Positions 43,493 to 51,960 of a stretch of DNA of 64,000 bases are shown here, one piece after another (positions within the stretch are counted from its first letter, which is position 1; every line of letters starts with the position of its first letter). The position numbers were made by a program, and so were the translations under genes. The notes under the pieces were generated by a model, which ran no database searches, was not told the DNA's origin, and was given only the letters and a program-made list of their open reading frames with translations. Origin of the DNA: an uncultured Oscillospiraceae bacterium (GTDB lineage: Bacteria > Bacillota > Clostridia > Oscillospirales > Acutalibacteraceae); NCBI GenBank assembly GCA_900543795.1, contig UQSH01000003.1:1-64000 (forward strand), read 5' to 3'.

Positions 43493-43942
43493 TCAATATA
43501 GCTTTTCGCCGTTTTCAATTGCAGAAATTTGATCTACTCTCGTTTGATGTCTGCCGCCTTCAAATTCCGTGTTTAAAAAAACATCAACAAGCTCAAGAGC
43601 AAGTCCGGCACCGACAACTCTTGCACCGAGACAAAGGCAATTTGCGTCATTATGGGCTCTTGTGAATTTTGCACTGAAATAATCGGAGCAAACAGCGGCT
43701 CTTATACCCTTAACCTTATTTGCCGCCATGGAAATTCCAACGCCTGTTCCGCAGCAAAGAATTGCTTTTTCACACTCACCGCTCATAACCGCATCGCAAG
43801 CCTTTTGAGCGGCTATGGCATAATCGAATCTTTCGGGTGTGTAGCAACCGAAATCCTTATACGCAACGCCGATTGAATCAAGATAATTTTTAATTTCTGT
43901 TTTGAGCGGAAATCCCGCATGGTCTGAACCGAGAGCAACCAT
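43493..43942 (-). CDS. rpiB: Ribose-5-phosphate isomerase B
   Basis: 149 residues from ATG 43942 (MVALGSDHAGFPLK); a TTG four codons upstream is possible but starts directly on the AAAGG site. The family signature is CGTGVGISMAANKVKGIRAA with the catalytic Cys, plus AVCSDYFSAKFTRAHNDANC. It interconverts ribulose-5- and ribose-5-phosphate. Last gene in the run fhs-tsaE-tsaB-rpiB. Confidence 0.93.
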   Translation of the reverse strand: MVALGSDHAGFPLKTEIKNYLDSIGVAYKDFGCYTPERFDYAIAAQKACDAVMSGECEKAILCCGTGVGISMAANKVKGIRAAVCSDYFSAKFTRAHNDANCLCLGARVVGAGLALELVDVFLNTEFEGGRHQTRVDQISAIENGEKLY

Positions 43943-43961
43943 AATTTTCAACAACCTTTCG

Positions 43962-44630
43962 TTATTTTTTTAATTTCAATTCCCTTTCCGCCTGACTTTG
44001 CCTTAAATAAACGGGCATAAGCGAAGAGGGATTTATTTTTTCCTTATTCTGTGCACATTTTGAAACGCCGATACCGCATTGAAAACGCTTTTCTTCATCG
44101 GCAATAATTATATTATCAAGCGAGCTGCTTTTGCAAAAAAGCTCTGCGCCGTCGCCTGCAACAATAACCTTTGGATACCGCTTTACAATGGCTTCAATTT
44201 CTTCAAGCGGCCGCGCCTTATCCTCTGTTATGCGAACAACACTTGAATTTTCAATTTTAAACAATGAATTATAAAACTGCATTCTGCGTGCGTCCATAAC
44301 AGCACACACAATTGCGTTTTCATCAACAAAATTATATGCAATTGCTTCAAGCGTTGAAACGGGAATACAGGGAATATCAAACGGAAAGGCAATGCCCTTA
44401 ACAGTTGCAATTCCGATTCTTATGCCTGTAAATGAGCCGGGACCTGCCGAAACGGCAATTGCACCGAGGCTTGAATATTCATAGCCCTGCATAACGCCTT
44501 CAATTAGAGGCAAAAGCGTTTCACTGTGCGTTAAGCCTTTATTGATTAATTCACTTTTAATTACGGCTTCGCCGTCTGTTAAAGCGGCAGAGGCAGTTAC
44601 CGCAGAAGAATCAACGCTCAACAAAAGCAT
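43962..44630 (-). CDS. tsaB: tRNA threonylcarbamoyladenosine biosynthesis protein TsaB
   Basis: 222 residues. An ASKHA-fold start (LLLSVDSSAVTASAAL) and the typical SAGPGSFTGIRIGIATVKG. TsaB scaffolds TsaD and TsaE in making t6A on ANN-decoding tRNAs. The start shares one base with the tsaE stop (TAATG). tsaD is not in the window. Confidence 0.92.
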   Translation of the reverse strand: MLLLSVDSSAVTASAALTDGEAVIKSELINKGLTHSETLLPLIEGVMQGYEYSSLGAIAVSAGPGSFTGIRIGIATVKGIAFPFDIPCIPVSTLEAIAYNFVDENAIVCAVMDARRMQFYNSLFKIENSSVVRITEDKARPLEEIEAIVKRYPKVIVAGDGAELFCKSSSLDNIIIADEEKRFQCGIGVSKCAQNKEKINPSSLMPVYLRQSQAERELKLKK

Positions 44631-45061
44631 TACTGAATTTCACCTTTTTTATAAATTTTAATTTCTCTTTCATTTTCGGAAAGCTTTGATATTTCAACCA
44701 TAACGGTATCCTCGGGAAGTGCGCCGTAAATATTTTCGCTCCATTCAACTGCAATATAGGCATCTGTTTCAAGATAATCAAAAAAAGCAGTTGAATATAA
44801 ATCGTCCCACCCGTCAACACGGTACATATCAAAATGATAAAGCGTTTTACCGTCAAATCGGTATTCATTGCAGATTGCAAAGGTTGGAGAGGAAACATCA
44901 CATTTTATTCCAAGACCTTTAACAAGACCGCTTGTAAACGCAGTTTTTCCTGCTCCCAAATCACCGAGATAAGCAATAACAGTCCCCTTTTTGAGCGTTT
45001 TTGCAAATTCTTCGGCAAAGGAAACGGTTTCGTTATAGCTATGAGTTATAATTCTTTCCAT
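44630..45061 (-). CDS. tsaE: tRNA threonylcarbamoyladenosine biosynthesis ATPase TsaE
   Basis: 143 residues with Walker A GDLGAGKTAFTSGL and the family block SSPTFAICNEYRFDGKTLYH; a Walker B-like YIAVEWSENI follows. It powers the t6A cycle. Its ATG follows the fhs stop as TGATATG, so it is coupled to fhs. Confidence 0.93.
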   Translation of the reverse strand: MERIITHSYNETVSFAEEFAKTLKKGTVIAYLGDLGAGKTAFTSGLVKGLGIKCDVSSPTFAICNEYRFDGKTLYHFDMYRVDGWDDLYSTAFFDYLETDAYIAVEWSENIYGALPEDTVMVEISKLSENEREIKIYKKGEIQ

Positions 45062-45062
45062 A

Positions 45063-46730
45063 TCAGAAAAGACCGACCGTTTCGCCGTTTTCGTTAATAT
45101 CTATATTAAATGCGGCAGGAGATTTTGAAAGGCCGGGCATAGTCATAACAGAGCCGGTTCTGCAAACAATGAAGCCTGCACCATTTGACAAATCAACAGA
45201 TGAAATATTGATTTTAAAGCCTGACGGCTTGCCGAGAAGCTTTGGATTATCGGAGAGGCTATATTGCGTTTTTGCGATACAAACAGGCATTTTATCGGCG
45301 CCGAGCTTAATAAACTCCTCAATACTTGACACGGCTTCCTTTGAATATTCAACGCCGTCTGCGCCGTAAATCTCCTTAGCAATTGTTTCGATTTTATCGT
45401 AAACAGGCATATCAAGAGAATAAAGCTGATGGAAATTATTTTCCTTTTCGCAGGCATCAACAACCTTTTGAGCAAGCTCAACTCCGCCTGCTCCGCCCTC
45501 TGCAAAGCATTTTGTTACGGCGAAATCAGCACCCTTTGATTTGCAGAAATCCTCAATAAACGCAATTTCCTCATCTGTATCGGCATAAAAATGATTGATT
45601 GCAACAACAACGGGAACGCCGAATTTTTTAAGATTATCAATATGAGCACCGAGGTTTACAGAGCCTTTTTTTAGTGCTTCAAGATTCGGCTTTGTTAAAT
45701 CAGCCTTTTCAACGCCGCCGTTATATTTCATTGAACGAACTGTTGAAACAAGAACAACGCAGCTTGGAGTAAGACCTGCAAGCCTGCACTTAATATCAAG
45801 GAATTTTTCTGCGCCGAGGTCAGAGCCGAAGCCTGCTTCGGTTATGCAGTAATCTCCGAGCTTCAAAGCAGTTTTTGTTGCTCTGATTGAGTTGCAGCCG
45901 TGTGCAATATTTGCAAACGGACCGCCATGCATAATGGCAGGATTATTTTCAAGAGTTTGAACAAGATTAGGCTTAATAGCGTCCTTTAAAAGAACGGTCA
46001 TTGCACCGTTTGCCTTAATATCACGGCAATAAACGGGTTTTCCGTCATAGGTGTAGGCAACAAGGATATTTCCGAGTCTTTCCCTGAGATCAAAAACATC
46101 CTCTGCAAGGCAAAGAATTGCCATAACCTCGCTTGCAACGGTTATAATGAAATGATCCTCTCTCGGAATACCGTTGAGCCTTCCTCCGAGCGAGCAAACA
46201 ATATTTCTTAAAGCACGGTCGTTCATATCAAGGCATCTTTTAACGAGCACTCTGCGCTGATCTATTCCAAGCTCATTTCCCTGCTGAATATGGTTATCAA
46301 GCAAGGCGCACATAAGATTGTTTGCACTTGTTATAGCGTGCATATCTCCTGTGAAATGAAGGTTTATGTCCTCCATCGGAACAACCTGACTGTAACCGCC
46401 GCCTGCGGCACCGCCCTTAATTCCGAAAACAGGTCCGAGAGAAGGCTCACGAAGAGCTATAACGGCCTTTTTGCCGATTTTAGCCATTGAATCGCCAATG
46501 CCGATAGTAACGGTTGTTTTTCCCTCTCCGGCAGGAGTTGGATTAACTGCGGTTACAAGAACGAGCCTTCCGTTTTTATTATCCTTAACTCTGTTGATTA
46601 ATTCATCGGAAAGCTTTGCTTTATATTTTCCGTAAAGCTCAAGCTCATCCTCGTCTATTCCGACCGAGGAAGCAACCTCGCCTATTCTTTTCATTTGCGC
46701 ACTGCGTGCAATTTCAATATCCGATAACAT
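45063..46730 (-). CDS. fhs: Formate-tetrahydrofolate ligase
   Basis: 555 residues, full length. The ATP loop is NPTPAGEGKTTVTIG; LREPSLGPVFGIKGGAAGGG and the C-terminal GFIVCRTGSVMTMPGL are diagnostic. It makes 10-formyl-THF from formate and ATP, feeding purine and one-carbon metabolism or acetogenesis. The promoter is at 46777-46804. First gene of the operon with tsaE, tsaB and rpiB. Confidence 0.96.
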   Translation of the reverse strand: MLSDIEIARSAQMKRIGEVASSVGIDEDELELYGKYKAKLSDELINRVKDNKNGRLVLVTAVNPTPAGEGKTTVTIGIGDSMAKIGKKAVIALREPSLGPVFGIKGGAAGGGYSQVVPMEDINLHFTGDMHAITSANNLMCALLDNHIQQGNELGIDQRRVLVKRCLDMNDRALRNIVCSLGGRLNGIPREDHFIITVASEVMAILCLAEDVFDLRERLGNILVAYTYDGKPVYCRDIKANGAMTVLLKDAIKPNLVQTLENNPAIMHGGPFANIAHGCNSIRATKTALKLGDYCITEAGFGSDLGAEKFLDIKCRLAGLTPSCVVLVSTVRSMKYNGGVEKADLTKPNLEALKKGSVNLGAHIDNLKKFGVPVVVAINHFYADTDEEIAFIEDFCKSKGADFAVTKCFAEGGAGGVELAQKVVDACEKENNFHQLYSLDMPVYDKIETIAKEIYGADGVEYSKEAVSSIEEFIKLGADKMPVCIAKTQYSLSDNPKLLGKPSGFKINISSVDLSNGAGFIVCRTGSVMTMPGLSKSPAAFNIDINENGETVGLF

Positions 46731-46776
46731 AAAACAACCTGCCTTTTCAAATTAAATATTAATTAATTTACAGTTT

Positions 46777-46804
46777 ATTATAGCATAATTATAAATTATT
46801 TCAA
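46777..46804 (-). promoter_or_regulatory. Sigma-A promoter of fhs
   Basis: On the minus strand TTGAAA (46799-46804), a 16-nt spacer and TATAAT (46777-46782). Confidence 0.7.
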
Positions 46805-46821
46805 CAGTTAATAATTACACC

Positions 46822-46850
46822 TTGAAAATAAATATTAATAATAATATAAT
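46822..46850 (+). promoter_or_regulatory. Sigma-A promoter of the rodA/ftsW-like gene
   Basis: TTGAAA (46822-46827), a 17-nt spacer and TATAAT (46845-46850), 35 nt before the start. It is divergent to the fhs promoter. Confidence 0.7.
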
Positions 46851-46884
46851 AGTATAAACAATGAAAGGTAAAGGAGTCGGTTAA

Positions 46885-48042
46885 TTGAACGAAAATATAA
46901 GAAGAAACAGCTTTATCGACTTTTTTTACGGTCTTGATTATGCTACTGTAATAACCGCCGTTGCCTGCTCTGTTTACGGATTGCTGCTTGTTTACAGTGC
47001 AACCTACTATGCGGTTGATGAAAACACGATTATAACCAATTCGGTTCTTTCAATGCTTATAACCGTTGGCGCAGGAATTATAGGGGCTTTAATACTTTCG
47101 AGGATTAATTATGAAATAATAAGCAAGCTTTGGCCGATTGTTGGCGTTGCATGCGTTGTTTTGATGATTATTACATATTTTTTCGGAACCTCGGCACCCG
47201 GCAGAGACACCGCACGAAGCTGGCTTAACATTGGCGGATTTACTCTGCAATCATCAGAGCTTTTGAAGGTTGGATTTATTATTTCGTTTTCCTATCATCT
47301 TGATTTGGTTAAAGACAATATAAACAAAATCAAGGTTATTATTCCGCTTGTTATTCACGGTGCTGTTCCGATAGGTCTTTGCATTTTAACAGGCGACGCA
47401 GGCTCTGCCCTGATATTCCTTATTATGTTTATCGGTATGCTGTTTTTTGCTAAAATAAATATCGGATACTTTATTGCAGGCTTTTGCGCAATAATAGTTG
47501 GATTTATTGTTGCATGGAAAACAAACATAATCAGCGGTATTCAAAGGCAAAGAATTGTTGCTTTGTTTTATCCCGAGCAATATCCGGATGTTATGTATCA
47601 GCAAAACAACGGTAAAATTGCGCTTGGCGGAGGCGGAATGTTCGGTCAGGGATTTCTTAAAGGAAAGATGACGCAAAGCGGTGCCGTTCCCGTTAATGAA
47701 AGCGATATGATTTTAACTGTTGCCGGAGAGGAATTCGGTTTTGTGGGAACAATGATAGTTTTGCTTCTGCTCGGAATTTTGATGATAAGAGTTATTGCAA
47801 TCGCTCATAAATCAAGAGATAATGTTGGATATCTTATGTGTATGGGCGTTGCGGTTATGCTTTGGGCGCAGGTGCTTGTTAATGTAGGCATGGAGCTTTC
47901 AATCCTGCCGTGCATAGGAATAACGCTTCCTCTTTTTTCCGCAGGAGGATCAGCAAGCCTAAGCATTTATCTTGCACTCGGAATAGTTTTATCTGTTTAC
48001 AGATTCAGTAAAAACCAAAGAAACGCATTGTTCTATACATAA
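46885..48042 (+). CDS. SEDS-family peptidoglycan polymerase (RodA/FtsW/SpoVE)
   Basis: 385 residues from TTG 46885 with AAAGGAG ~10 nt upstream. About ten membrane segments. Family markers: SWLNIGGFTLQSSELLKVGF with the conserved SE/K region, the large extracytoplasmic loop, VNESDMILTVAGEEFGFVG and the late LPLFSAGGSASLSIYLALG. SEDS proteins polymerise lipid II into glycan strands with a class B penicillin-binding protein. The late block is closer to RodA. Elongation, division or sporulation use cannot be decided; no partner gene is adjacent. Confidence 0.9.
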   Translation: MNENIRRNSFIDFFYGLDYATVITAVACSVYGLLLVYSATYYAVDENTIITNSVLSMLITVGAGIIGALILSRINYEIISKLWPIVGVACVVLMIITYFFGTSAPGRDTARSWLNIGGFTLQSSELLKVGFIISFSYHLDLVKDNINKIKVIIPLVIHGAVPIGLCILTGDAGSALIFLIMFIGMLFFAKINIGYFIAGFCAIIVGFIVAWKTNIISGIQRQRIVALFYPEQYPDVMYQQNNGKIALGGGGMFGQGFLKGKMTQSGAVPVNESDMILTVAGEEFGFVGTMIVLLLLGILMIRVIAIAHKSRDNVGYLMCMGVAVMLWAQVLVNVGMELSILPCIGITLPLFSAGGSASLSIYLALGIVLSVYRFSKNQRNALFYT

Positions 48043-48053
48043 AAACACAAAAA

Positions 48054-48088
48054 AACAGCGCTTTGCATTTTATGTGCATTGCGCTGTT
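48054..48088. terminator. Bidirectional terminator between the SEDS gene and the ybbR gene
   Basis: AACAGCGC.TTGCA pairs with TGCA.TGCGCTGTT around TTTTATG, followed by ATTTTTATT. Confidence 0.8.
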
Positions 48089-48095
48089 ATTTTTA

Positions 48096-49370
48096 TTAAT
48101 TTTTAACTGTGCTGACATTAACGGTATAAGTTCCGTAAACCCAAACATCATTATAATCCTTAACGGAGAAGGTTATCGTTTGCAGCGAAGCACCCTCCGA
48201 AACCGTTGCACTTCCCTGCTGAGAGGATAAATCACACGAAGCAATAATGCTTTCTTTATTTATTTTATCAATAGAATCTGCACTTCCTATAAGGGTTATA
48301 TGACTTTTAGTTAGAGAAACGGCAGTTGAGGTATATCCCTCGGGAGAGTTAATAATAATATCGCTGCGTGATAAAGACACCGTTTTGCTTTCAAAATTAT
48401 TAGGAACCGTAACAGTTACGGTTATCTCATTAGATCCGTCTAAAACAAGCACTCCGCTTATATCGGTTAAATCAAAGGTAAATTCGTTTTCACCCTGCTT
48501 AACCTTAGAAAAATCAATATCACCAACAGTTAAATCGGTTATTCCCGCCGAATCAATAACGCCTGCCTGAACACTGCTTACCGAATAATCAATATCCACA
48601 AGCGACTCAACATCGGCAGGAGCGTTAACAAAATTAACCTTTGGTTGAAGCGTTTCAACCTTTAAAACGGGAATGTTTGCGGTTACGGCAGTGTCAATAG
48701 TTATATAATCAATCTTGTTGCCCTTTGCATCTGCGGCAATAAGATTTAAATCTACCGTTTGGGACTGTGTTAAACCGTTTGGCAGCTCAATATCTGCGTA
48801 AACAGTCGAAATTTGATCAACATAGGTTTTAGGACCTTTAACAGTTACCTGATCGGTATTTAAGGTTGCCGTGCCCGAAACATAGCCGTCTGCCGTAAAA
48901 TCCGTGTTTACAAAATTAAGGTCAACGGGAAATGTTCTTTCCTCTGCAACATCATAATATCCCTCGGCAGAGGTTGGATAATAGCTTTTTACATTAAATT
49001 CGGCACCGTCTGCCGCCTGAACGATTATAGGAACGGAATGATAGCCCGTTGATGTTACGGTGCTTATTTGAAGATAGGCATTAAAATCATCGGCAGAAAT
49101 ATCCTTTGCAAGATATTTTTTGCATGAAACGGTTACCTCAACCGTTATATCCTTTGAATCGTAATATTGAATACCAAGCTGCTCAGCAAGCGTTCCGGAA
49201 AAATCAACCGATACGGGAACGGTTATTTTCTTTGTTGTTTCGGGAGCAAGATTTATTGAGGTTGCAATCCAAATAACAACTGCTGCAAGAACAGAGCAGA
49301 TTATAAGATATTTATCGTTATAAACAAGCTTTCGTATAGAGAATTTGCTCTTTTTATTTTTATCTGCCAT
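48096..49370 (-). CDS. cdaR: YbbR-domain protein (CdaR-type regulator of diadenylate cyclase)
   Basis: 424 residues. One N-terminal membrane segment (YLIICSVLAAVVIWIATSI) is followed by about four YbbR modules outside the membrane (for example VDQISTVYADIELPNG and KINKESIIASCDLSS). CdaR binds and tunes the membrane cyclase CdaA; the gene overlaps the cdaA stop by one base (TAATG), the same pairing as in Bacillus and Listeria. The glmM gene that usually follows is absent here. Confidence 0.87.
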   Translation of the reverse strand: MADKNKKSKFSIRKLVYNDKYLIICSVLAAVVIWIATSINLAPETTKKITVPVSVDFSGTLAEQLGIQYYDSKDITVEVTVSCKKYLAKDISADDFNAYLQISTVTSTGYHSVPIIVQAADGAEFNVKSYYPTSAEGYYDVAEERTFPVDLNFVNTDFTADGYVSGTATLNTDQVTVKGPKTYVDQISTVYADIELPNGLTQSQTVDLNLIAADAKGNKIDYITIDTAVTANIPVLKVETLQPKVNFVNAPADVESLVDIDYSVSSVQAGVIDSAGITDLTVGDIDFSKVKQGENEFTFDLTDISGVLVLDGSNEITVTVTVPNNFESKTVSLSRSDIIINSPEGYTSTAVSLTKSHITLIGSADSIDKINKESIIASCDLSSQQGSATVSEGASLQTITFSVKDYNDVWVYGTYTVNVSTVKN

Positions 49371-50239
49371 TATTTTTTAATCCTCCTAACAAGCTTTGAA
49401 ATAATCTTATCATCAGAGGAGGAGCCGCTCGGAATAAAGGTGTTCATAAGAACATCTCTTAATTCACCGTCTGAAATATCGTGATACAAAACACCGTTTA
49501 AGGCATAAGAAATTGCGCCTGTTTCCTCCGAAACAACAACAACAATTGCATCGCTTTCCTCTGAAAGTCCGACAGCAGCACGGTGGCGTGTTCCGTATTT
49601 GGAATTAAGGTCCTTTTTGGTCAGCGGAAGAATACAACCTGCGGCGTAGGCTCTGCCGTTTCTTATAACAAGTGCACCGTCATGAAGAGGAGTTTTCGGA
49701 TAAAAAACATTTTCAATAAGTGCTCTTGATGCCTTTGCATCAATCAGAGTTCCGCTATCTATAACATTTCCGAGAAGAGTATCATTTTCAAAAACAATAA
49801 GCGCCCCTGTTTTTGAATCACTCATATTAGAGCACGCCTTAATTGTTGCTTCAATACCCTCTTGAATTTCGGAAATTTCAACTGCAACGCCGGGATGAAT
49901 AATAGTTTTGAAATTTTTTCTTGCGGTGCCCTTTCCGATTTGTTCAAGAATATTTCTTATTTCGGGTGCAAAAAGAATTGCAACAATAAGAATAATATTT
50001 CCGAAAATCTGCTTGAATATTATTGAAGAAGCCTCCATATTAAGAAGATTAACAAACAGATAGATTGCGGCAAGAAAAATTATACCCTTAACGAGCTGCA
50101 TAGCTCTTGTTTCTCTGATAATTCTTACACAGATATAGATTACGACAGTAACCATAACTATATCGAGGAAATCAGTTAACCGAAAGGTTGAAAAAACACT
50201 TAATATTTGATTGAAAAAATCATTTATACTGTTGAACAT
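49370..50239 (-). CDS. cdaA: Diadenylate cyclase CdaA
   Basis: 289 residues from ATG 50239 (MFNSINDF); an ATG three codons upstream is equally possible. Three N-terminal membrane segments and the DAC domain with DGALVIRNGRAYAAGC and the GTRHRAAVG motif, the two signature sites. It makes c-di-AMP from two ATP at the membrane; c-di-AMP controls potassium and osmolyte transport and wall stress. It forms a two-gene unit with the ybbR gene. Confidence 0.95.
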   Translation of the reverse strand: MFNSINDFFNQILSVFSTFRLTDFLDIVMVTVVIYICVRIIRETRAMQLVKGIIFLAAIYLFVNLLNMEASSIIFKQIFGNIILIVAILFAPEIRNILEQIGKGTARKNFKTIIHPGVAVEISEIQEGIEATIKACSNMSDSKTGALIVFENDTLLGNVIDSGTLIDAKASRALIENVFYPKTPLHDGALVIRNGRAYAAGCILPLTKKDLNSKYGTRHRAAVGLSEESDAIVVVVSEETGAISYALNGVLYHDISDGELRDVLMNTFIPSGSSSDDKIISKLVRRIKK

Positions 50240-50312
50240 TAAAAACATCCGTTCTTTAATTATTTATATCTTAATTATTTTAACATATTTAGCCGAATTA
50301 ATAAAGCAAAAA

Positions 50313-51452
50313 TCAAAGTTTTTTCAAAGTATTTAAAAAAACTTCACATTCATAGGCGGTAGTGAAGCTTGAGGGACACAGTCTTACCGTTCCCCGTTCA
50401 ATAGTTGAAAAATGCCTGTGTGCGAGAGGAGCACAATGAAGTCCTCCCCTAACCGCTATGCCGTTTTCTGCAAGAAGGGCAGCCGTTTTTTCGCTTGAAT
50501 AGTCCTTATAATTAAATGAAACTATCGGAGCACTGTGATTATATTGAGGCTTTGGACAGTAAAGATAAGCGTTCCTCGCCGTTGAAAGATAATCATAAAG
50601 CCTTTGAGCAGTTGAAAGCTCACGGCGGTATAGATTATCCATACCGTTTTTATTTATAAAATCTATTCCTGCACCGAGTGAGATTATTCCGGGATTATTA
50701 AGAGTTCCCGCTTCAAGCCTGTCGGGCAGGAAATCCGGTTGATGAGGATTAACCGAATTACTGCCCGTTCCGCCTTCAAGCAGAGTGTTTAGCGTTATTC
50801 CCTCCTTAACGGCAATAAATCCCGTGCCCATTGAGCCAAGCAGGCACTTATGACCGGGAGCGCATAGAATATCTATATTATCTTTTTGGGCATTTAACGG
50901 GATTAATCCGGCTGACTGTGCGCCGTCAACAACAAAGCGAATTGAATGCTTTTTCGCCATAGCACCTATTTTTGAAACAGGAAGCAACACACCGAAAACA
51001 TTTGAAGCCGACAAGCAAACAATTAAGGAGGTGTTTGGCTTAATAAGGCTTTCAAAATTTGAAACGCATATATCCTCGTCAAAATCGAAATCGGCAATAT
51101 CATATTCAGCTATGCCGTCATCGCGAAGCTTATTAACAGTTCGCCAAACTGCATTGTGTTCAAGAGAGGAAATAATAATTCTGTCGCCCTTTTTAACGCT
51201 TCCCTTAATTGCTATATTAATCGCCTCCGTGCAGTTTTTTGTGAAAGAAACATTTTGCGCTTCAAAGCCAAACATATCTGCAATTTTTTCTCTGACTGCA
51301 AATATTCTTTCGGCAGATAAAACAGACTGCTTATATCCTCCCCTGCCCGAATTGAAGCTGTATTTTTTCAGAGCTAAAACACCTGCGGAGATAACACCTG
51401 TTGGCTTAGGATAAGATGTTGCGCCGTTATCAAGATATATCAAGCCGTTCAA
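50313..51452 (-). CDS. Aminotransferase class V / cysteine desulfurase, EF2568-type
   Basis: 379 residues. PLP-dependent fold: YLDNGATSYPKP at the start, FVVDGAQSAGLIPL, and the PLP lysine in CAPGHKCLLGSMGTGF. The catalytic cysteine loop is RGGLHCAPLAHR. The start GRGGYKQS (instead of the IscS pattern) marks the EF2568-like subfamily that in other Firmicutes sits with selenium-linked genes. Its start overlaps the DUF3343 gene by 23 nt, and DUF3343 proteins are its usual partners. No selD or yedF is visible here, so sulfur rather than selenium transfer is possible. Confidence 0.85.
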   Translation of the reverse strand: MNGLIYLDNGATSYPKPTGVISAGVLALKKYSFNSGRGGYKQSVLSAERIFAVREKIADMFGFEAQNVSFTKNCTEAINIAIKGSVKKGDRIIISSLEHNAVWRTVNKLRDDGIAEYDIADFDFDEDICVSNFESLIKPNTSLIVCLSASNVFGVLLPVSKIGAMAKKHSIRFVVDGAQSAGLIPLNAQKDNIDILCAPGHKCLLGSMGTGFIAVKEGITLNTLLEGGTGSNSVNPHQPDFLPDRLEAGTLNNPGIISLGAGIDFINKNGMDNLYRRELSTAQRLYDYLSTARNAYLYCPKPQYNHSAPIVSFNYKDYSSEKTAALLAENGIAVRGGLHCAPLAHRHFSTIERGTVRLCPSSFTTAYECEVFLNTLKKL

Positions 51453-51657
51453 CCCCCAAAACCTTTATTGAATTTTGCTCAAGCACCGCAACCGCCTGCC
51501 TTACATCTCTTTCACTTACGATAACTGTCCAGCCGCAGCCGTCGCCCTTTTGAATGTCGGTTAATCTTTTAATGCTTGCATTAATATTATATTTTAAAAG
51601 AAGATTTTTAGACCTTTGTGCATTTGTAATAGATCCTGTTTTTATATAAAATCGCAT
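51430..51657 (-). CDS. DUF3343 small protein
   Basis: 75 residues from ATG 51657 (MRFYIKTGSITNAQRSKNLL); an ATG four codons upstream belongs to the end of repeat copy B. It has a ferredoxin-like alpha-beta pattern: a first strand, helix with NAQRSK, then GCGWTVIVSERDVRQAVAVL. DUF3343 proteins pair with the EF2568-type desulfurase; a role as sulfur or selenium acceptor is guessed in the family, not shown. The single CGW motif could be relevant. The ribosome binding site GGAAAGG lies inside the repeat element. Confidence 0.75.
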   Translation of the reverse strand: MRFYIKTGSITNAQRSKNLLLKYNINASIKRLTDIQKGDGCGWTVIVSERDVRQAVAVLEQNSIKVLGVERLDIS

Positions 51658-51831
51658 AATAATTCCCATAGCCTTTCCGGCTACAAATAATTTTAAAAAA
51701 TTCCTAACACCTTATTGTAGCCGGGATAAGGTGTATAATGGGAATTCAGCCGTCTCAAAATTGTGCCACAGGCAAATTTCGAGTGCAATAAAATCGGATT
51801 AATGTGATTTTTCACAATAACACCTAATTTC
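51658..51831 (-). repeat. Structured intergenic element, copy B, in the 5' leader of the DUF3343 gene
   Basis: Second copy of the element at 18223-18388, in the same strand and position relative to the following gene. Read on the minus strand: hairpin 1 GTGTTATTGTG/CACATTAAT region, hairpin 2 CTCGAAATTTGCC-TGT-GGCACAATTTTGAG, and a 3' region with two exclusive folds. Fold one pairs ACACCTTAT with ATAAGGTGT and AATTCC with GGAATT; fold two pairs CCGGCTAC with GTAGCCGG and AATTCCCAT with ATGGGAATT, taking in the ribosome binding site and the first ATG. Confidence 0.7.
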
Positions 51832-51910
51832 AGTTCATATTACATAATATGCCGAAGGAGGCATTAAGGGAACATTGACGCTTTTCGTAAATTGCAGCCG
51901 CAACAAGTAA

Positions 51911-51940
51911 ATGCCGCAGAAGCAAGGGCTTCTGCGGCAT
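51911..51940 (-). terminator. Terminator after the GPH transporter gene
   Basis: ATGCCGCAGAAGC and GCTTCTGCGGCAT form a perfect 13-bp stem with a 4-nt loop. On the minus strand it is followed by TTACTTG, a poor T-run, but the stem is very strong. Confidence 0.7.
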
Positions 51941-51960
51941 TCTGCATTGATTAATCTCTA

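Noticed and set aside
46861..46884. Seven-codon frame (MKGKGVG) just before the SEDS gene
   Set aside because: It overlaps the ribosome binding site and is most likely chance; nothing suggests a leader peptide.
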